From Desmonostoc muscorum FACHB-395 (lineage in GTDB: Bacteria > Cyanobacteriota > Cyanobacteriia > Cyanobacteriales > Nostocaceae), in assembly GCF_014698035.1 (NCBI RefSeq), contig NZ_JACJSF010000033.1, forward strand, positions 1-64,000: a stretch of DNA of 64,000 nt, given 5' to 3'. The translations under genes were made by a program, and so were the position numbers. The notes under the pieces are model-generated. The model made no database searches. It had not been told where the DNA came from and worked only from the letters and a program-made list of their open reading frames with translations. Of this stretch, positions 52,959 through 62,400 are shown piece by piece (position 1 is the first letter of the stretch; each line of letters begins with the position of its first letter).

Positions 52959-53369
52959 TCATAAATGATGCGGTTGCTGTAAAGCTGCTTGAATATATCC
53001 TATTAATGCATCCGGCTCAACAGGCTTTCGGATAACTCCAGCCACCTTGACATCAAGCTCCTTTCTAAAAAACGCCTCTTCGTTTGCGGTAATTAACAAA
53101 ATAGTTAAAATTTGTAAAATCGGGTTGTTTTGAATGCGCCGAGCGACTTCGTACCCATCCATGTCGGGCATCATCACATCTAGTAGAAGTAGATCAGGTA
53201 TTTTGGATTCAAGGAAAGCTAGCGCTGCCGCTCCCGACTCCACAATTTCAACTTCATAACCCTCCATTTCTAAAAGAGTTTGGAAGAAAAAGCAGTTGTC
53301 TGCAATATCATCGCAGACAAGGATAAGCTTATTAGTACTATTTTGTTTGACTCCTCTTTTAACTACCAT
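52959..53369 (-). CDS. Single-domain response regulator
   Basis: 136 residues forming one receiver domain: LILVCDDIADNCFFFQTLLE (acidic pair), LLLLDVMMPDMDG with the phosphorylated Asp, ITILLITANEEAFF and the switch Lys in GVIRKPVEPDALI. No output domain is present, so it acts through protein contact or as a phosphate relay, CheY/Spo0F style. A kinase partner is not adjacent; the hybrid kinases at 59-64 kb are candidates. It is close in sequence to the regulator at 55577-55999. Confidence 0.92.
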   Translation of the reverse strand: MVVKRGVKQNSTNKLILVCDDIADNCFFFQTLLEMEGYEVEIVESGAAALAFLESKIPDLLLLDVMMPDMDGYEVARRIQNNPILQILTILLITANEEAFFRKELDVKVAGVIRKPVEPDALIGYIQAALQQPHHL

Positions 53370-53727
53370 ATTGAAATAGGGAAAATATAGGCTTGTTTAT
53401 CCATTTATAGTTAAACCAACAGCTCTTTTCGTCTGACTGTGGTGTGATTGCTAGGGTAAGTTTTATGTAAATATTTGCTAGCCAGTTTTTGAAAAGTTGC
53501 GGTGGTAATTGAGTGCGCTATCCCAACTGAGTTTCGTTCCTCCTGGAGAACTCAGTTATTAATTAGAGTGAAGCTTTGAAGAAGTAAATCTCACTCTAAT
53601 GACGCTTTCATTTAAGTAAAATACTACTTTATTAGGACTATATAAGCAGCGTCATTTGTAGCTTTGGACAGATGTATGTTTCAGTTTCACACTGATAAAG
53701 TATGAATATCAAAACAGAGTTTTAATT
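53370..53727. other. Intergenic region with two perfect hairpins
   Basis: AACTGAGTT/AACTCAGTT (53525-53557) and ATTAGAGTGA/TCACTCTAAT (53562-53600) lie one after the other between the divergent regulator and the WGxxGxxG gene. They may be transcript ends or operator-like repeats. No gene is evident in the 358 bp. Confidence 0.55.
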
Positions 53728-54009
53728 ATGAAGCGTTCAGACATATCAAAAGTTATTGGCTCTAGCATTCTAGCAGTAAGTCTTGCCGTAACTCCTTTAA
53801 TTATGCCCGCCTCGGCCCAAAGCAACACCTCTGGGGATACAAACACTACTTCACGTACAGATAACACCTCTACTCAAGGGGCGAATAACAGAGATGATAA
53901 CGGTTTTGACTGGGGCTGGCTGGGCTTGTTAGGGCTGGCTGGTTTAGCTGGTTTAGCTAAAAAGCGCTCTGAACCTACTGCTTACCGTGACCCAAATGCA
54001 GTTCGTTAG
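53728..54009 (+). CDS. WGxxGxxG family exported protein
   Basis: 93 residues: signal peptide (VIGSSILAVSLAVTPLIMPA, cleavage near ASA-QS), a Ser/Thr/Asn-rich linker (SGDTNTTSRTDNTSTQGANN), then DWGWLGLLGLAGLAGL followed by KKRSE. This is the WGxxGxxG C-terminal pattern, which resembles protein-sorting tails. It is probably a small envelope protein of unknown role. Its 3' side carries a duplicated hairpin. Confidence 0.85.
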   Translation: MKRSDISKVIGSSILAVSLAVTPLIMPASAQSNTSGDTNTTSRTDNTSTQGANNRDDNGFDWGWLGLLGLAGLAGLAKKRSEPTAYRDPNAVR

Positions 54010-54066
54010 CAGGGCTTGAATGAATTAACTTTTAGCCATAATATTAGTTAGACAGATTGTTTAACC

Positions 54067-54232
54067 CTGAATGGAACACTGGAACTTCTGATAGAGTTTT
54101 TGGCATTGCAAAGACCTTAAGCTAAGTAAGCATTAGGGTCTTCGTACTTCTGAATGGAACACTGGAACTTCTGATAGAGTTTTTGGCATTGCAAAGACCT
54201 TAAGCTAAGTAAGCATTAGGGTCTTCGTACTT
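54067..54232. repeat. Perfect 83-bp tandem duplication containing a terminator-like hairpin
   Basis: The unit starting CTGAATGGAACACTGGAACT occurs twice without difference (54067-54149, 54150-54232). Each unit includes AAGACCTTAA...TTAGGGTCTT, a stem-loop with a short T-tail, about 60 bp after the WGxxGxxG stop. It looks like a recently duplicated terminator. Confidence 0.85.
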
Positions 54233-54293
54233 ATTAACTATGCATTTAATATCCTTGCTAGCTTGCTAACTAAAACTTTGGTAATACAAAAGA

Positions 54294-54741
54294 ATGACTA
54301 ATCCATACCAAGCAATTTCTGTTAATGGCTTACGCTTGTTAGCCCTTGATGATTACCCAGATACAGATACTAGAGAAATGCCCACCACACGCCTTTGTTG
54401 CAGAGGGAGCATTAATCCAAACTATTGCAACAGTTGATGAAGCATTAAATGTTATGTCTGCTTTTTCACCAGATATTTTAATCAATGAAATCTATTTACC
54501 GGATAAAATAGAATATTTATTGCTTGCACAACTCCGAAATTTAGAAGTGTTTCTTGGGCGATAACTCGAATCTATCGCCTTAACTGGTTTTGCTCAAGAT
54601 GAAGATCGCATTTATGTATTAAAAGCTAATTTTGGGATGTATTTATCCCAGCCAGTTAACTTGTATAAATTGCTTGGCGTGATTTCTAATTTGAAATTAT
54701 TCAATGAGCGCCTTCATACAATTATTTGCAATCCTCAATAA
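54294..54741 (+). pseudogene. Decayed receiver-domain gene
   Basis: The start reads NGLRLLALDDYPDTDTRE, a receiver N-terminus. After a frame change the sequence continues ALIQTIATVDEALNVMSAFS, PDILINEIYLPD, where Asp of the usual DxxMP is altered to Glu. A further frame change or stop precedes ESIALTGFAQDEDRIYVLKA and YLSQPVNLYKLLGVISNLKL. At least two lesions are present. It is a pseudogene of a hybrid-kinase-type receiver. Confidence 0.8.
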
Positions 54742-54785
54742 TAGCTTTAAGTAAATTAATATTGAGAAGTAGGTGCTAAAACCCT

Positions 54786-55241
54786 TCAGTGATTTTTAAA
54801 ATCAGGTAATAGCAATTTTGCCATTTCTGTAATTAAGCCAATAGGGTTCGAGGGCTTTTGAATATAACTTTGAAATCCAGATGCAAACAATTTTTCATAG
54901 CACTCCTCTTTAGAAACGCCACTTAAAGCAATTGCAGGAATTTTTCTATTTTGTGATACTGGTAGTGACCGAATTTGCTGCATTAACCAATACCCGTCTT
55001 TTCCTGGCATAGCAATGTCGGAAATTAAAATATCTACTGCCTGTTGTTGAATTAGCTCAAATGCTGATAAGGCACTTTCCGCCATTATTACATGAACTCC
55101 ATGACTACTAAGAAAATAGCTAATTAAATTTAGATGACTTTTGTTATCATCTACTAAAAGTATTACCAATCCCTTAAAAACATTCATGTCTATGTATGTT
55201 TTCTGGTCTGAAGATTGTGTAGCTTCAAAACTTTCTTCCAT
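54786..55241 (-). CDS. Single-domain response regulator
   Basis: 151 residues, one receiver domain: VILLVDDNKSHLNLISYFLS, DILISDIAMPGKDGYWLMQQ (phospho-Asp), KIPAIALSGVSKEE and the switch Lys in GFQSYIQKPSNPI. This type usually forms the C-terminus of hybrid kinases, and here it stands alone, perhaps after gene fission. There is no ribosome site before the ATG at 55241. A phosphorelay partner is likely but not identifiable. Confidence 0.9.
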   Translation of the reverse strand: MEESFEATQSSDQKTYIDMNVFKGLVILLVDDNKSHLNLISYFLSSHGVHVIMAESALSAFELIQQQAVDILISDIAMPGKDGYWLMQQIRSLPVSQNRKIPAIALSGVSKEECYEKLFASGFQSYIQKPSNPIGLITEMAKLLLPDFKNH

Positions 55242-55576
55242 AATCAAATCAAAATGTTATTTGCTTGATTTAAGAAACAGTTCATAACTTACTTCTATAG
55301 TGCATGACACGCACCTATCAAAGGTAAGAGTTTAGGCAATTATTTTAAGTATACTGTTATACTAACTATTTTTTAAACTTCACTTAAATTAGAACAAATC
55401 TTTATAAAAAAGTATATAAGAATTCAGCACACAGGTGCTATTACCTAAGTGCTAAATTCTTACTTGATTTTTTGCACAAGCTCTAATTGCTGACTCTAAT
55501 AATTATCTGTCTCGCCCTTCTTTACTTCCTCAATATTAGACCTGAATCCTTACTTCATCATTTATAATCATCATCT
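55242..55576. other. Intergenic region without recognised features
   Basis: About 335 bp between two leftward regulator genes. It is AT-rich with no inverted repeat stronger than background. It probably holds the promoter of the gene to the left. Confidence 0.5.
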
Positions 55577-55999
55577 CTAAATAAAGTTCTTATTATTAGG
55601 AAAATTTTCGGAATTCCGAGCTAGAATTGCTTGAACTTTAGCAGTTACTATCTCAGGGTCAATCGGCATTTTGATGAACCCATCTATCTTTATATCAAGA
55701 GCTTTATCAGCATAATCTTCATCAAAACCTGTCACCAGCAAAATCGGAATAAATTTAAATTTAGTCGATTCTCGGAGGTGACGAACAACTTCAAATCCAT
55801 CCATTTTTGGCATCACTACATCTAGTATTAGCAACTCAGGTGGGTTAGGGGCTGTTTCAAGGTAAGCTAGCACTGCTGCACCCGAATCAACGATTTCAAT
55901 CAAACAATCTTCTGCTTGTAAAATCGTTTTTAGAAGAAAAGAATTATCAGCCACATCGTCACAAACCAATATACGCTTAATAACACTCTCCTTTGCCAT
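55577..55999 (-). CDS. Single-domain response regulator
   Basis: 140 residues, one receiver domain: RILVCDDVADNSFLLKTILQ, LLILDVVMPKMDGFEVVRHL (phospho-Asp), FIPILLVTGFDEDYADKALD and Lys in GFIKMPIDPEIV, where MP replaces the usual KP after the Lys. It is similar throughout to the regulator at 52959-53369 (VCDDxADN, VDSGAAVLAYLE), suggesting a local duplication. No output domain. Confidence 0.92.
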   Translation of the reverse strand: MAKESVIKRILVCDDVADNSFLLKTILQAEDCLIEIVDSGAAVLAYLETAPNPPELLILDVVMPKMDGFEVVRHLRESTKFKFIPILLVTGFDEDYADKALDIKIDGFIKMPIDPEIVTAKVQAILARNSENFPNNKNFI

Positions 56000-56581
56000 T
56001 TCTTGAGAACAAGTAGCTTTTTATGCTAATTAAACTCGCAAAAGCTAAATCTTACTACTATTCTTGCAGGGGTTTAACGCTTTGCTTATTAAAAATACAT
56101 TAATATTGTATCTTATTTGGTGTTTGCACTTAGATAATATATAGTTACAAGACCAGAGACACTACCCCAGTTTGTCAAAGCTGGCAATAATGTGACACCA
56201 TTACCCGAAGTAGCAATCATTGATATTAATTAAGTGTTGAAACAGCATTGAGCCATGCCTTACGACAAACTACTAGCCTGCGCTAAAGCCAAAGGTGATC
56301 GCATATACGCTGACAACGTATTTTTTCCAATTAAGTTGACGATCTCTGCAATCATAGTTGAGGAGTCAACTGGTTTTGCCAAATGTGCTTGAAATCCTGC
56401 TGATAAAGCACGAGATTTATCTCTGATTAGCTTGATTTCTATCTGAATTTATACATTTTTTTTCAAAGAATAGAATTAAGCTATAATAAGCATCTCTAAG
56501 CTATAAATTAGATAAATAGCTACTCTCCAAAGAGATTACAACGTTTTTTTTCTGCAATTTGGCAAAACTTGAGGCTTGAGA
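56000..56581. other. Divergent region before the NarL-type regulator
   Basis: The stretch contains the receiver fragment described separately and otherwise AT-rich DNA. It includes TTTTTTTTCAAAG and AGCTATAATAAGC near 56455-56490, the latter a plausible extended -10 for the rightward gene. No further gene is evident. Confidence 0.45.
56320..56440 (-). pseudogene. Receiver-domain C-terminal fragment
   Basis: The minus strand reads LIRDKSRALSAGFQAHLAKP and VDSSTMIAEIVNLIG, the end of a hybrid-kinase receiver (GFQxHLxKPVD). Nothing upstream continues it. It is one more relic of the response-regulator family in this district. Confidence 0.7.
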
Positions 56582-57301
56582 ATGAACACAATCCGTGTAG
56601 TTTTAATTGAAGATCACGAACTTACACGAATTGGTATACGTGTTGCTTTGCAGAAAGTGGATGGCTTTGAAGTTATCGGTGATGCAGCCGATGCTTCTTC
56701 GGGTCTGAAGCTATTAAACTCCACTCAACCAGATATTGCAATTGTGGATATAGGGCTGCCTGGTATGGACGGGATTGAGTTGACCCAACAGTTTAAAAAC
56801 TCAATAGATACACAACAGAATTCTCAAACCAAGATTTTGATTATGACTATGCAGGATAATGAGGATACTGTTCTAGCTGCCTTTGCTGCTGGTGCAGACT
56901 CGTACTGTATGAAGGATGCCAGTATTGATAAATTGGTAGATGCCTTACAAAATACTTATAACGGAAATTCCTGGATTGATCCGGTAATTGCTCGCATTGT
57001 ATTGCAACAGAATCAAAGAATTTTAATTGCTGATGAATTGAATACTAGACCAACTGAGGTTGCAATTCACGGTTTATCACCGGAGTTTAGTCAGATTGTT
57101 GATAGCTATCCTTTAACTAAACGAGAATTAGATGTGTTAAGGCTCATTGTAGATGGATGCAGTAACGCTACAATTGCAGAAAAACTCTACGTTTCAGTAG
57201 GCACAGTTAAAACTCATGTTTGTCATATTTTGAACAAGCTATGTGTTGCTGACCGAACTCAAATAGCAGTTTGTGCTTTACGTGCAGGATTAGTTTCTTA
57301 A
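56582..57301 (+). CDS. NarL/FixJ-family response regulator
   Basis: 239 residues. Receiver domain (1-130): RVVLIEDHELTRIGIRVALQ, PDIAIVDIGLPGMDG with the phospho-Asp, and GADSYCMKDASIDKLVDAL. LuxR-type HTH (about 180-239): PLTKRELDVLRLIVDGCSNA, TIAEKLYVSVGTVKTHVCHI. It is a phosphorylation-controlled transcription regulator. The ATG at 56582 is preferred over a TTG two codons earlier. The target genes and partner kinase are not evident. Confidence 0.95.
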   Translation: MNTIRVVLIEDHELTRIGIRVALQKVDGFEVIGDAADASSGLKLLNSTQPDIAIVDIGLPGMDGIELTQQFKNSIDTQQNSQTKILIMTMQDNEDTVLAAFAAGADSYCMKDASIDKLVDALQNTYNGNSWIDPVIARIVLQQNQRILIADELNTRPTEVAIHGLSPEFSQIVDSYPLTKRELDVLRLIVDGCSNATIAEKLYVSVGTVKTHVCHILNKLCVADRTQIAVCALRAGLVS

Positions 57302-57427
57302 AAACCATACAGTTAACTGCATAGCAATCTGAGGAAAAAATTCATTTACTGCTTTTATATTCTCACCGCGATATGTCTTGATTACTATTTCCTATCTTGT
57401 AACTAAATTGAATTGTTCAAATATAAA

Positions 57428-57552
57428 TCGTAATTCGTAACTATTATTTCATGATTAAAGTTTGGGTATTCAAACATTGCCTTACACCCATTCTCACTTT
57501 TATAGCTAATAATTATCAGTTTCTACCTATAACTTTAAATTACGAATTACGA
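57428..57552. repeat. Dispersed palindromic repeat (TCGTAATTCGTAA ends)
   Basis: TCGTAATTCGTAA near 57428 and TTACGAATTACGA near 57540 are perfect inverted copies bounding about 125 bp of non-coding DNA. A similar motif (ATTACGAATT) lies near 25668. It is a small palindromic repeat type of cyanobacteria. It separates two convergent genes. Confidence 0.6.
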
Positions 57553-57592
57553 CTTATTTATTATTTAATCGCAATTGTTAATCTTTGGCTAT

Positions 57593-58333
57593 TTAACTTT
57601 TAACAAATGTCCACTCCAACATGCTGATAGGGGCTTTTTGAAGTGCTTGAGACAGTTCGGCACTGCTGTCAAATTTTACTTGCAATATCTCACACGCTTC
57701 GACATTGACCGTAAATTGGTCGTCTTGAAAGGGCCAGGGTTTGACAACAACTAATTTATCACTGCGCTGCATAATGTCATAGCGCTTACCATCAGGGCCT
57801 TTACTAATTTCTAAAAAACGCTCATCGGCTGGCAGTTCTTGCTGACAAAGGATAAGAGAAAGGCGGTCACACCATTGCATAAATGCATAACCTGCATCAA
57901 CATCGTCTTTTTCTATACCCAGTTCTTGATGCCAACGTTGCTGATTTTCTATTTGCTCATCTAGAAACTCATCAAATGCTGGAGACTTACCCCGGCTTGA
58001 CTCATTCAAACGACTGATATGCATAGAAATTAATAAAGCCACCCATCGTCCTCGGTAGCGAGCATTTTTTGCCAGCTCACTCAATGTCTTAAGACCAGCA
58101 TTTGGATCGTTATTTGTGTCGAGAGTGAAGTCCTTCGGCGCACCTGCTTGCGTTAGGATGTCCTCTTCCCATTCTTTTTCTAAATCATCGTGATGGGAAA
58201 TTGCAGCTACTGTTTCATATAACCTGACTGGCGCATCTTTACGTCTCCATTGTCCTGCCAGTTGAGCAGCTAACAAAGCATGAGCGCGGTGATAAATAAT
58301 TTCCCAACCATTTGGTGTAGCGTTAACAATCAC
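57593..58333 (-). CDS. DUF3891 family protein
   Basis: 246 residues: GWEIIYHRAHALLAAQLAGQ, AAISHHDDLEKEWEEDILTQ, GRWVALLISMHISRLNESSR, YAFMQWCDRLSLILCQQELP and a C-terminal beta part (VVVKPWPFQDDQFTVNVEAC). The conserved His, His-His-Asp-Asp and Met-His/Asp positions resemble an HD-type metal site, as I recall for DUF3891. The biochemical function is unknown. It appears to be transcribed alone. Confidence 0.82.
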   Translation of the reverse strand: MIVNATPNGWEIIYHRAHALLAAQLAGQWRRKDAPVRLYETVAAISHHDDLEKEWEEDILTQAGAPKDFTLDTNNDPNAGLKTLSELAKNARYRGRWVALLISMHISRLNESSRGKSPAFDEFLDEQIENQQRWHQELGIEKDDVDAGYAFMQWCDRLSLILCQQELPADERFLEISKGPDGKRYDIMQRSDKLVVVKPWPFQDDQFTVNVEACEILQVKFDSSAELSQALQKAPISMLEWTFVKS

Positions 58334-58391
58334 AGACTTGTCTCCTGAGCCAAAGTTTTAAGAAGTAATTTTCTCCAGCTTCTGGCAACTT

Positions 58392-58625
58392 TTACTCCAT
58401 AAATAGCTTACTCATATTTTTACCAAACCTGAAGAAGAATTTTTTCTGGCATTTTTCAAATGCTTTTTTCCACTTACTTATAAAACCACTGGACACTCCT
58501 AAGACTGGCATTATCTGCTCATGCTTGTATCCACACAGTAACATCTTAACTGCTATCGCTCGTTGAACTTCACGCTTATCTTGGCTATTTTCGATAAACT
58601 CATCTAGCGATACCTTTGGTGAGCT
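58392..58625 (-). pseudogene. IS630-group transposase N-terminal relic
   Basis: The minus strand reads PKVSLDEFIENSQDKREVQR, AIAVKMLLCGYKHEQIMPVL, GVSSGFISKWKKAFEKC, the helix-turn-helix start of a different IS630-group transposase, and ends at a TAA at 58392. No catalytic part remains. Confidence 0.75.
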
Positions 58626-58726
58626 TCGCTAACGCATCCACATTACTGCACCCTCACTTTAGTCATTCAAGCTACTTATATTCTTCTCCGTATTTTCTCA
58701 CGAATGATTACGGATTGCTATATGTA

Positions 58727-58749
58727 AAGTTGCCTTGGCAGACTACTAG
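58727..58749. mobile_element. Isolated end of an IS630 element
   Basis: AAGTTGCCTTGGCAGACTAC followed by TA matches the right end of the complete IS630 at 23728-24930 with one or two differences. No matching other end or transposase is nearby. It is a relic that may have removed the start of the neighbouring DUF2382 gene. Confidence 0.8.
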
Positions 58750-58816
58750 ACTCGGTTTAGCACCATGAGGCTCACAATTGCGCTGACGAATTGTTCTGGC
58801 TCGATTTACAATCTTA

Positions 58817-59179
58817 ATGACTAGGATCATCAAACTATACCAAGAACGGCTGATTGCAAACAAAACCCGCACCAAAACAGGAGAAGTAGCAATTGGCAAG
58901 TACATTGAAACTGAAACTGGACGAGTTTCAGTCCCCATTGAGAAAGAACGAGTTGTAATTGAGAGAGTAACTCCAGCAGATGCTGGAAAATCAGTTGCTC
59001 CTGGTAGTGTCAGCTTCAGTGAAGGTGAAGTAGCACGCATAGAAGTCCATGAAGAGACTGCTGACATTCACAAAGAAACATTTGTACGTGAAGAAGTCAG
59101 AATCACAAAAGTAGTAGACCACGAAAACGTTGAAACACAAGAAACACTTCGTCGAGAAGAGTTAGATATTGATACGTAA
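58817..59179 (+). CDS. DUF2382 (YsnF/AvaK) domain protein, possibly 5'-truncated
   Basis: 120 residues: LYQERLIANKTRTKTGEVAI, ETETGRVSVPIEKERVVIER, EGEVARIEVHEETADIHKET and VREEVRITKVVDHENVETQE, a highly charged beta-rich domain known as YsnF/AvaK and linked to stress or akinete proteins. Family members often carry a PRC-barrel before this domain; here it is absent and the IS630 end lies 70 bp upstream. There is no ribosome site before the ATG, supporting 5' loss. Confidence 0.8.
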   Translation: MTRIIKLYQERLIANKTRTKTGEVAIGKYIETETGRVSVPIEKERVVIERVTPADAGKSVAPGSVSFSEGEVARIEVHEETADIHKETFVREEVRITKVVDHENVETQETLRREELDIDT

Positions 59180-59281
59180 GGGCTTCCGGTTATCGAAAGC
59201 TCAGATAATATCTAACTCAACTGTGTTTATTTAAGCCACATTGAAAAGCGAGTGGATTTACAACCTACTTTTACTTGGATG

Positions 59282-59311
59282 CCTAAGTCAGGGAGGTAAC
59301 TTCCTGCTTAG
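59282..59311. terminator. Hairpin between DUF2382 and hybrid kinase
   Basis: CCTAAGTCAGGGAG, loop GTAA, CTTCCTGCTTAGG forms a strong stem with small bulges. It lies 100 bp after the DUF2382 stop and may end transcripts from both sides. No T-run follows directly. Confidence 0.55.
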
Positions 59312-59430
59312 GGGAGAGCGCTTTCAAAGAATACTAGATGTGTTTTTAACTACTCGTTAGATGGAATCTTTTTTATAACGGTTAGATAATTATCATACCT
59401 TAAAGAAGGTTCAGTCATAGATTTTAAGAG

Positions 59431-62400
59431 TTAAGTCTGCTGAAATCGACCAGACAAACTTGCTACCATGACTACTAACTCATCTGGATCAAATGGCTTG
59501 GATAAGTACATTTGAAAGCCTGTCAGCAGCGCCCGCCTTCGGTCTTCTTCCTTAGCATAAGCACTCAAGGCGATCGCTGGCATTTTTCCCCCTTTTTCTA
59601 CTGGTAAAGCCCTGATTTTACGAATAAAGCTGTAGCCATCCGACTCTGGCATACCAAGATCCGAAATCAGTATATGTGGGATTGCCGACTCTAACGCTGA
59701 CAAGGCTTGGGCTACCGATGCTGCTTCACTCACCAAAGCACCATGTTGCTTCAAGATAAAAACAACAAGCTCACGTGCATCAGCTTCATCATCAACAACT
59801 AATACTCGTAAACCGTTGAGTGAAATTTGGCTATCATTGTTTACAGAGATCGATTCTGCACCCTCAGAAATACAAGAAATGCTCATCAGAGGCAACCGCA
59901 CACCAAAGGTTGCTCCAAGCCCAAGCCCTAGACTATCGGCCTCTACTTTTCCCCCATGCATTTCCACTAAATGCCGGACTATTGCAAGCCCTAAGCCTAG
60001 CCCCCCATAGGTTCGGGTTGTACTTGCGTCTGCCTGACGAAAGCGCTCAAAAATATAGGGCAAGAAATCAGCTTTAATACCATTACCCGTATCTTTGACT
60101 TGGAGGAGCGCATCTGTACCCACAGCTTCTAGACAAACTTCTACCCGTCCCCTAGAAGGTGTAAATTTAATTGCATTACTCAACAGATTCCACACTACTT
60201 GTTGTAAACGGCTAGCATCTCCAGAAACAGAACTAGCGCACGGATCAAGCATACAGCTAATCGTAATATCTTTAGCTTCAGCTTGTGGTTTTACAGTTTC
60301 GATAGCTTCAGTAATCACTGAGATTAGAGAAACTGGAAGCTTTTCCAGGCGCAGTTGCCCTCGGATAATACATGAAACGTCGAGCAAATCGTCTACTAAT
60401 CTCGCTTGAGCTAAGGCGTTGCGCTCAATAGTTTCTAGTGCCCTAGTAGTTTCAGATGAGTTTAATTTACCAAGGCGTAGCATTTTAACCCAGCCAAGCA
60501 TTCCATTGAGCGGTGTGCGAATCTCATGGGAAAGTACTTGCAGGAACTCATCTTTGATCAGATTGGCTGCCTCCGCCTCAACCCGCGCTGCCTGTTCTCG
60601 AATTCGTTCGGCTTGTTGAGCTAAAGCATCTTTACGCAGTCGGGACAACTCTATGTTTGTTCGTACCCGTGCCAGCAGTTCTCGCGCCGAAAAAGGTTTG
60701 ATCAGGTAATCGTCTGCACCCATCTCTAAGCCTTCAACGCGAGATTCTTCACCAGCGCGAGCAGATAGCAAGATAATAGGTACTTCACGAGTGGATGATT
60801 CAGAGCGCAATTTACACAACAATTGCAACCCGTCGATTCCGGGCATCATAATATCGCTCAGTATTAGATCCGGTGTTTGCCTGCGGGCTGCTGCTAAGGC
60901 TGCTACTCCATCTGGGACTGCCTCTACTTCGTAATGTGGCTGAAGTAAATGCTTTAAATAATCGCGCATATCTGCGTTGTCATCAGCTAACAGAATACGC
61001 GCTCTTGAAGTTGGGGCTGGAGGAAAGGAATCCTTTTTCCCTTTTCCCTTTTCCCTTTCCCCTTCTTCAGGTAGCCAACGCCATGCTTCCTCAACAAAAG
61101 CAGCCCTTACTGAAGCAGTGTTCGGCAAATCATGCCCAGATGCAATGCGTTCAACGGGCAGATGAGCAGTACCTGTAGGAAGCAAAACAATGAAAGAACT
61201 TCCTTGATTTACTTTACTGCTCACACGAATTGAGCCACCATGAAGTTGAATCAGATCCTGCACTAAAGATAATCCAATTCCAGAACCTTCATAGGTACGA
61301 CCCTTTGACCCTTGTACACGGTAAAAACGCTCGAACAAATGGGGCAATTCTGCCGTTGGAATTCCTGTTCCTGTATCCTGGACTTCCAATTCCACATATT
61401 CCGTGTACCAACGCAAGCTTACGCTGATTTGTCCAATAAACGTGAATTTGAAAGCATTACTGAGCAAATTCAAAACAATCTTTTCCCACATTTGGCGGTC
61501 TACATACACCGCTTCTGGTAAAGGTGGGCAATCTACTATTAGACGTAAACCGGCGCGTTCGATAGTTGAGCGGAAGACGCTGGCCAGTTCAGTTGTAAAT
61601 TCAGCAAGGTCAACAGGTTCATAAACTGCTTCAATCCGATTTGCTTCGATGCGCGAAAAGTCTAACAGTGTGTTAACTAACTTGAGCAAACGTAGACTGT
61701 TTCGGTGAACTAATTGCAATTGCTCACGTTCCTCAGTTGTCACCTTTGACCCATTTTTGCTACTTAAAACATCTTCTAACGGGCCCAGTATTAACGTCAA
61801 AGGTGTGCGAAACTCATGAGAGACATTATTGAAAAATGCTGTTTTCGCTCGGTCTAGTTCAACTAATGCTTGGGCTTTTTTGCGCTCTTCTTCGTATGCT
61901 TGAGCATTACGAAGCGAAACCGAAACTTGCCCTGTCAAAAGCTCGTAAAACGATTTATAGCTTTCATCTAACCTCCGATTGGGGCTGATTCCGGCAATGA
62001 GTACCCCAATCGGGGCTGTGATATTTGATGACGGAATCGGTAGCGCTATTGCTTGGTTGACAATTTCATTCCAAGGTCCGCCGACAATAGTTATATGGCG
62101 ATTAAGACCTTCAATCAAAGTTGTATTTCCTAGCATTACCTCTGCAAGCGGCCATATACCTGTAAATTCTTCTAAAACCACCCTCAAAGGTGCAATAGAT
62201 TCATTTATGTTTGCTCGAACGCTGCCACATAATCGCATTGTCTTGCCATCTGGCTCGCTCAGGTAAATTAGAGCAAATGGTACATCTTGAGAATATTCTG
62301 CAATTGTGGACAGAATATCCTTACAGGTAATTTCTACACCTCGTGTATCACTAGACCGGGCTGCCAAATCACGTTGCAAGCGTAAGCGTCGCTCCCCTAA

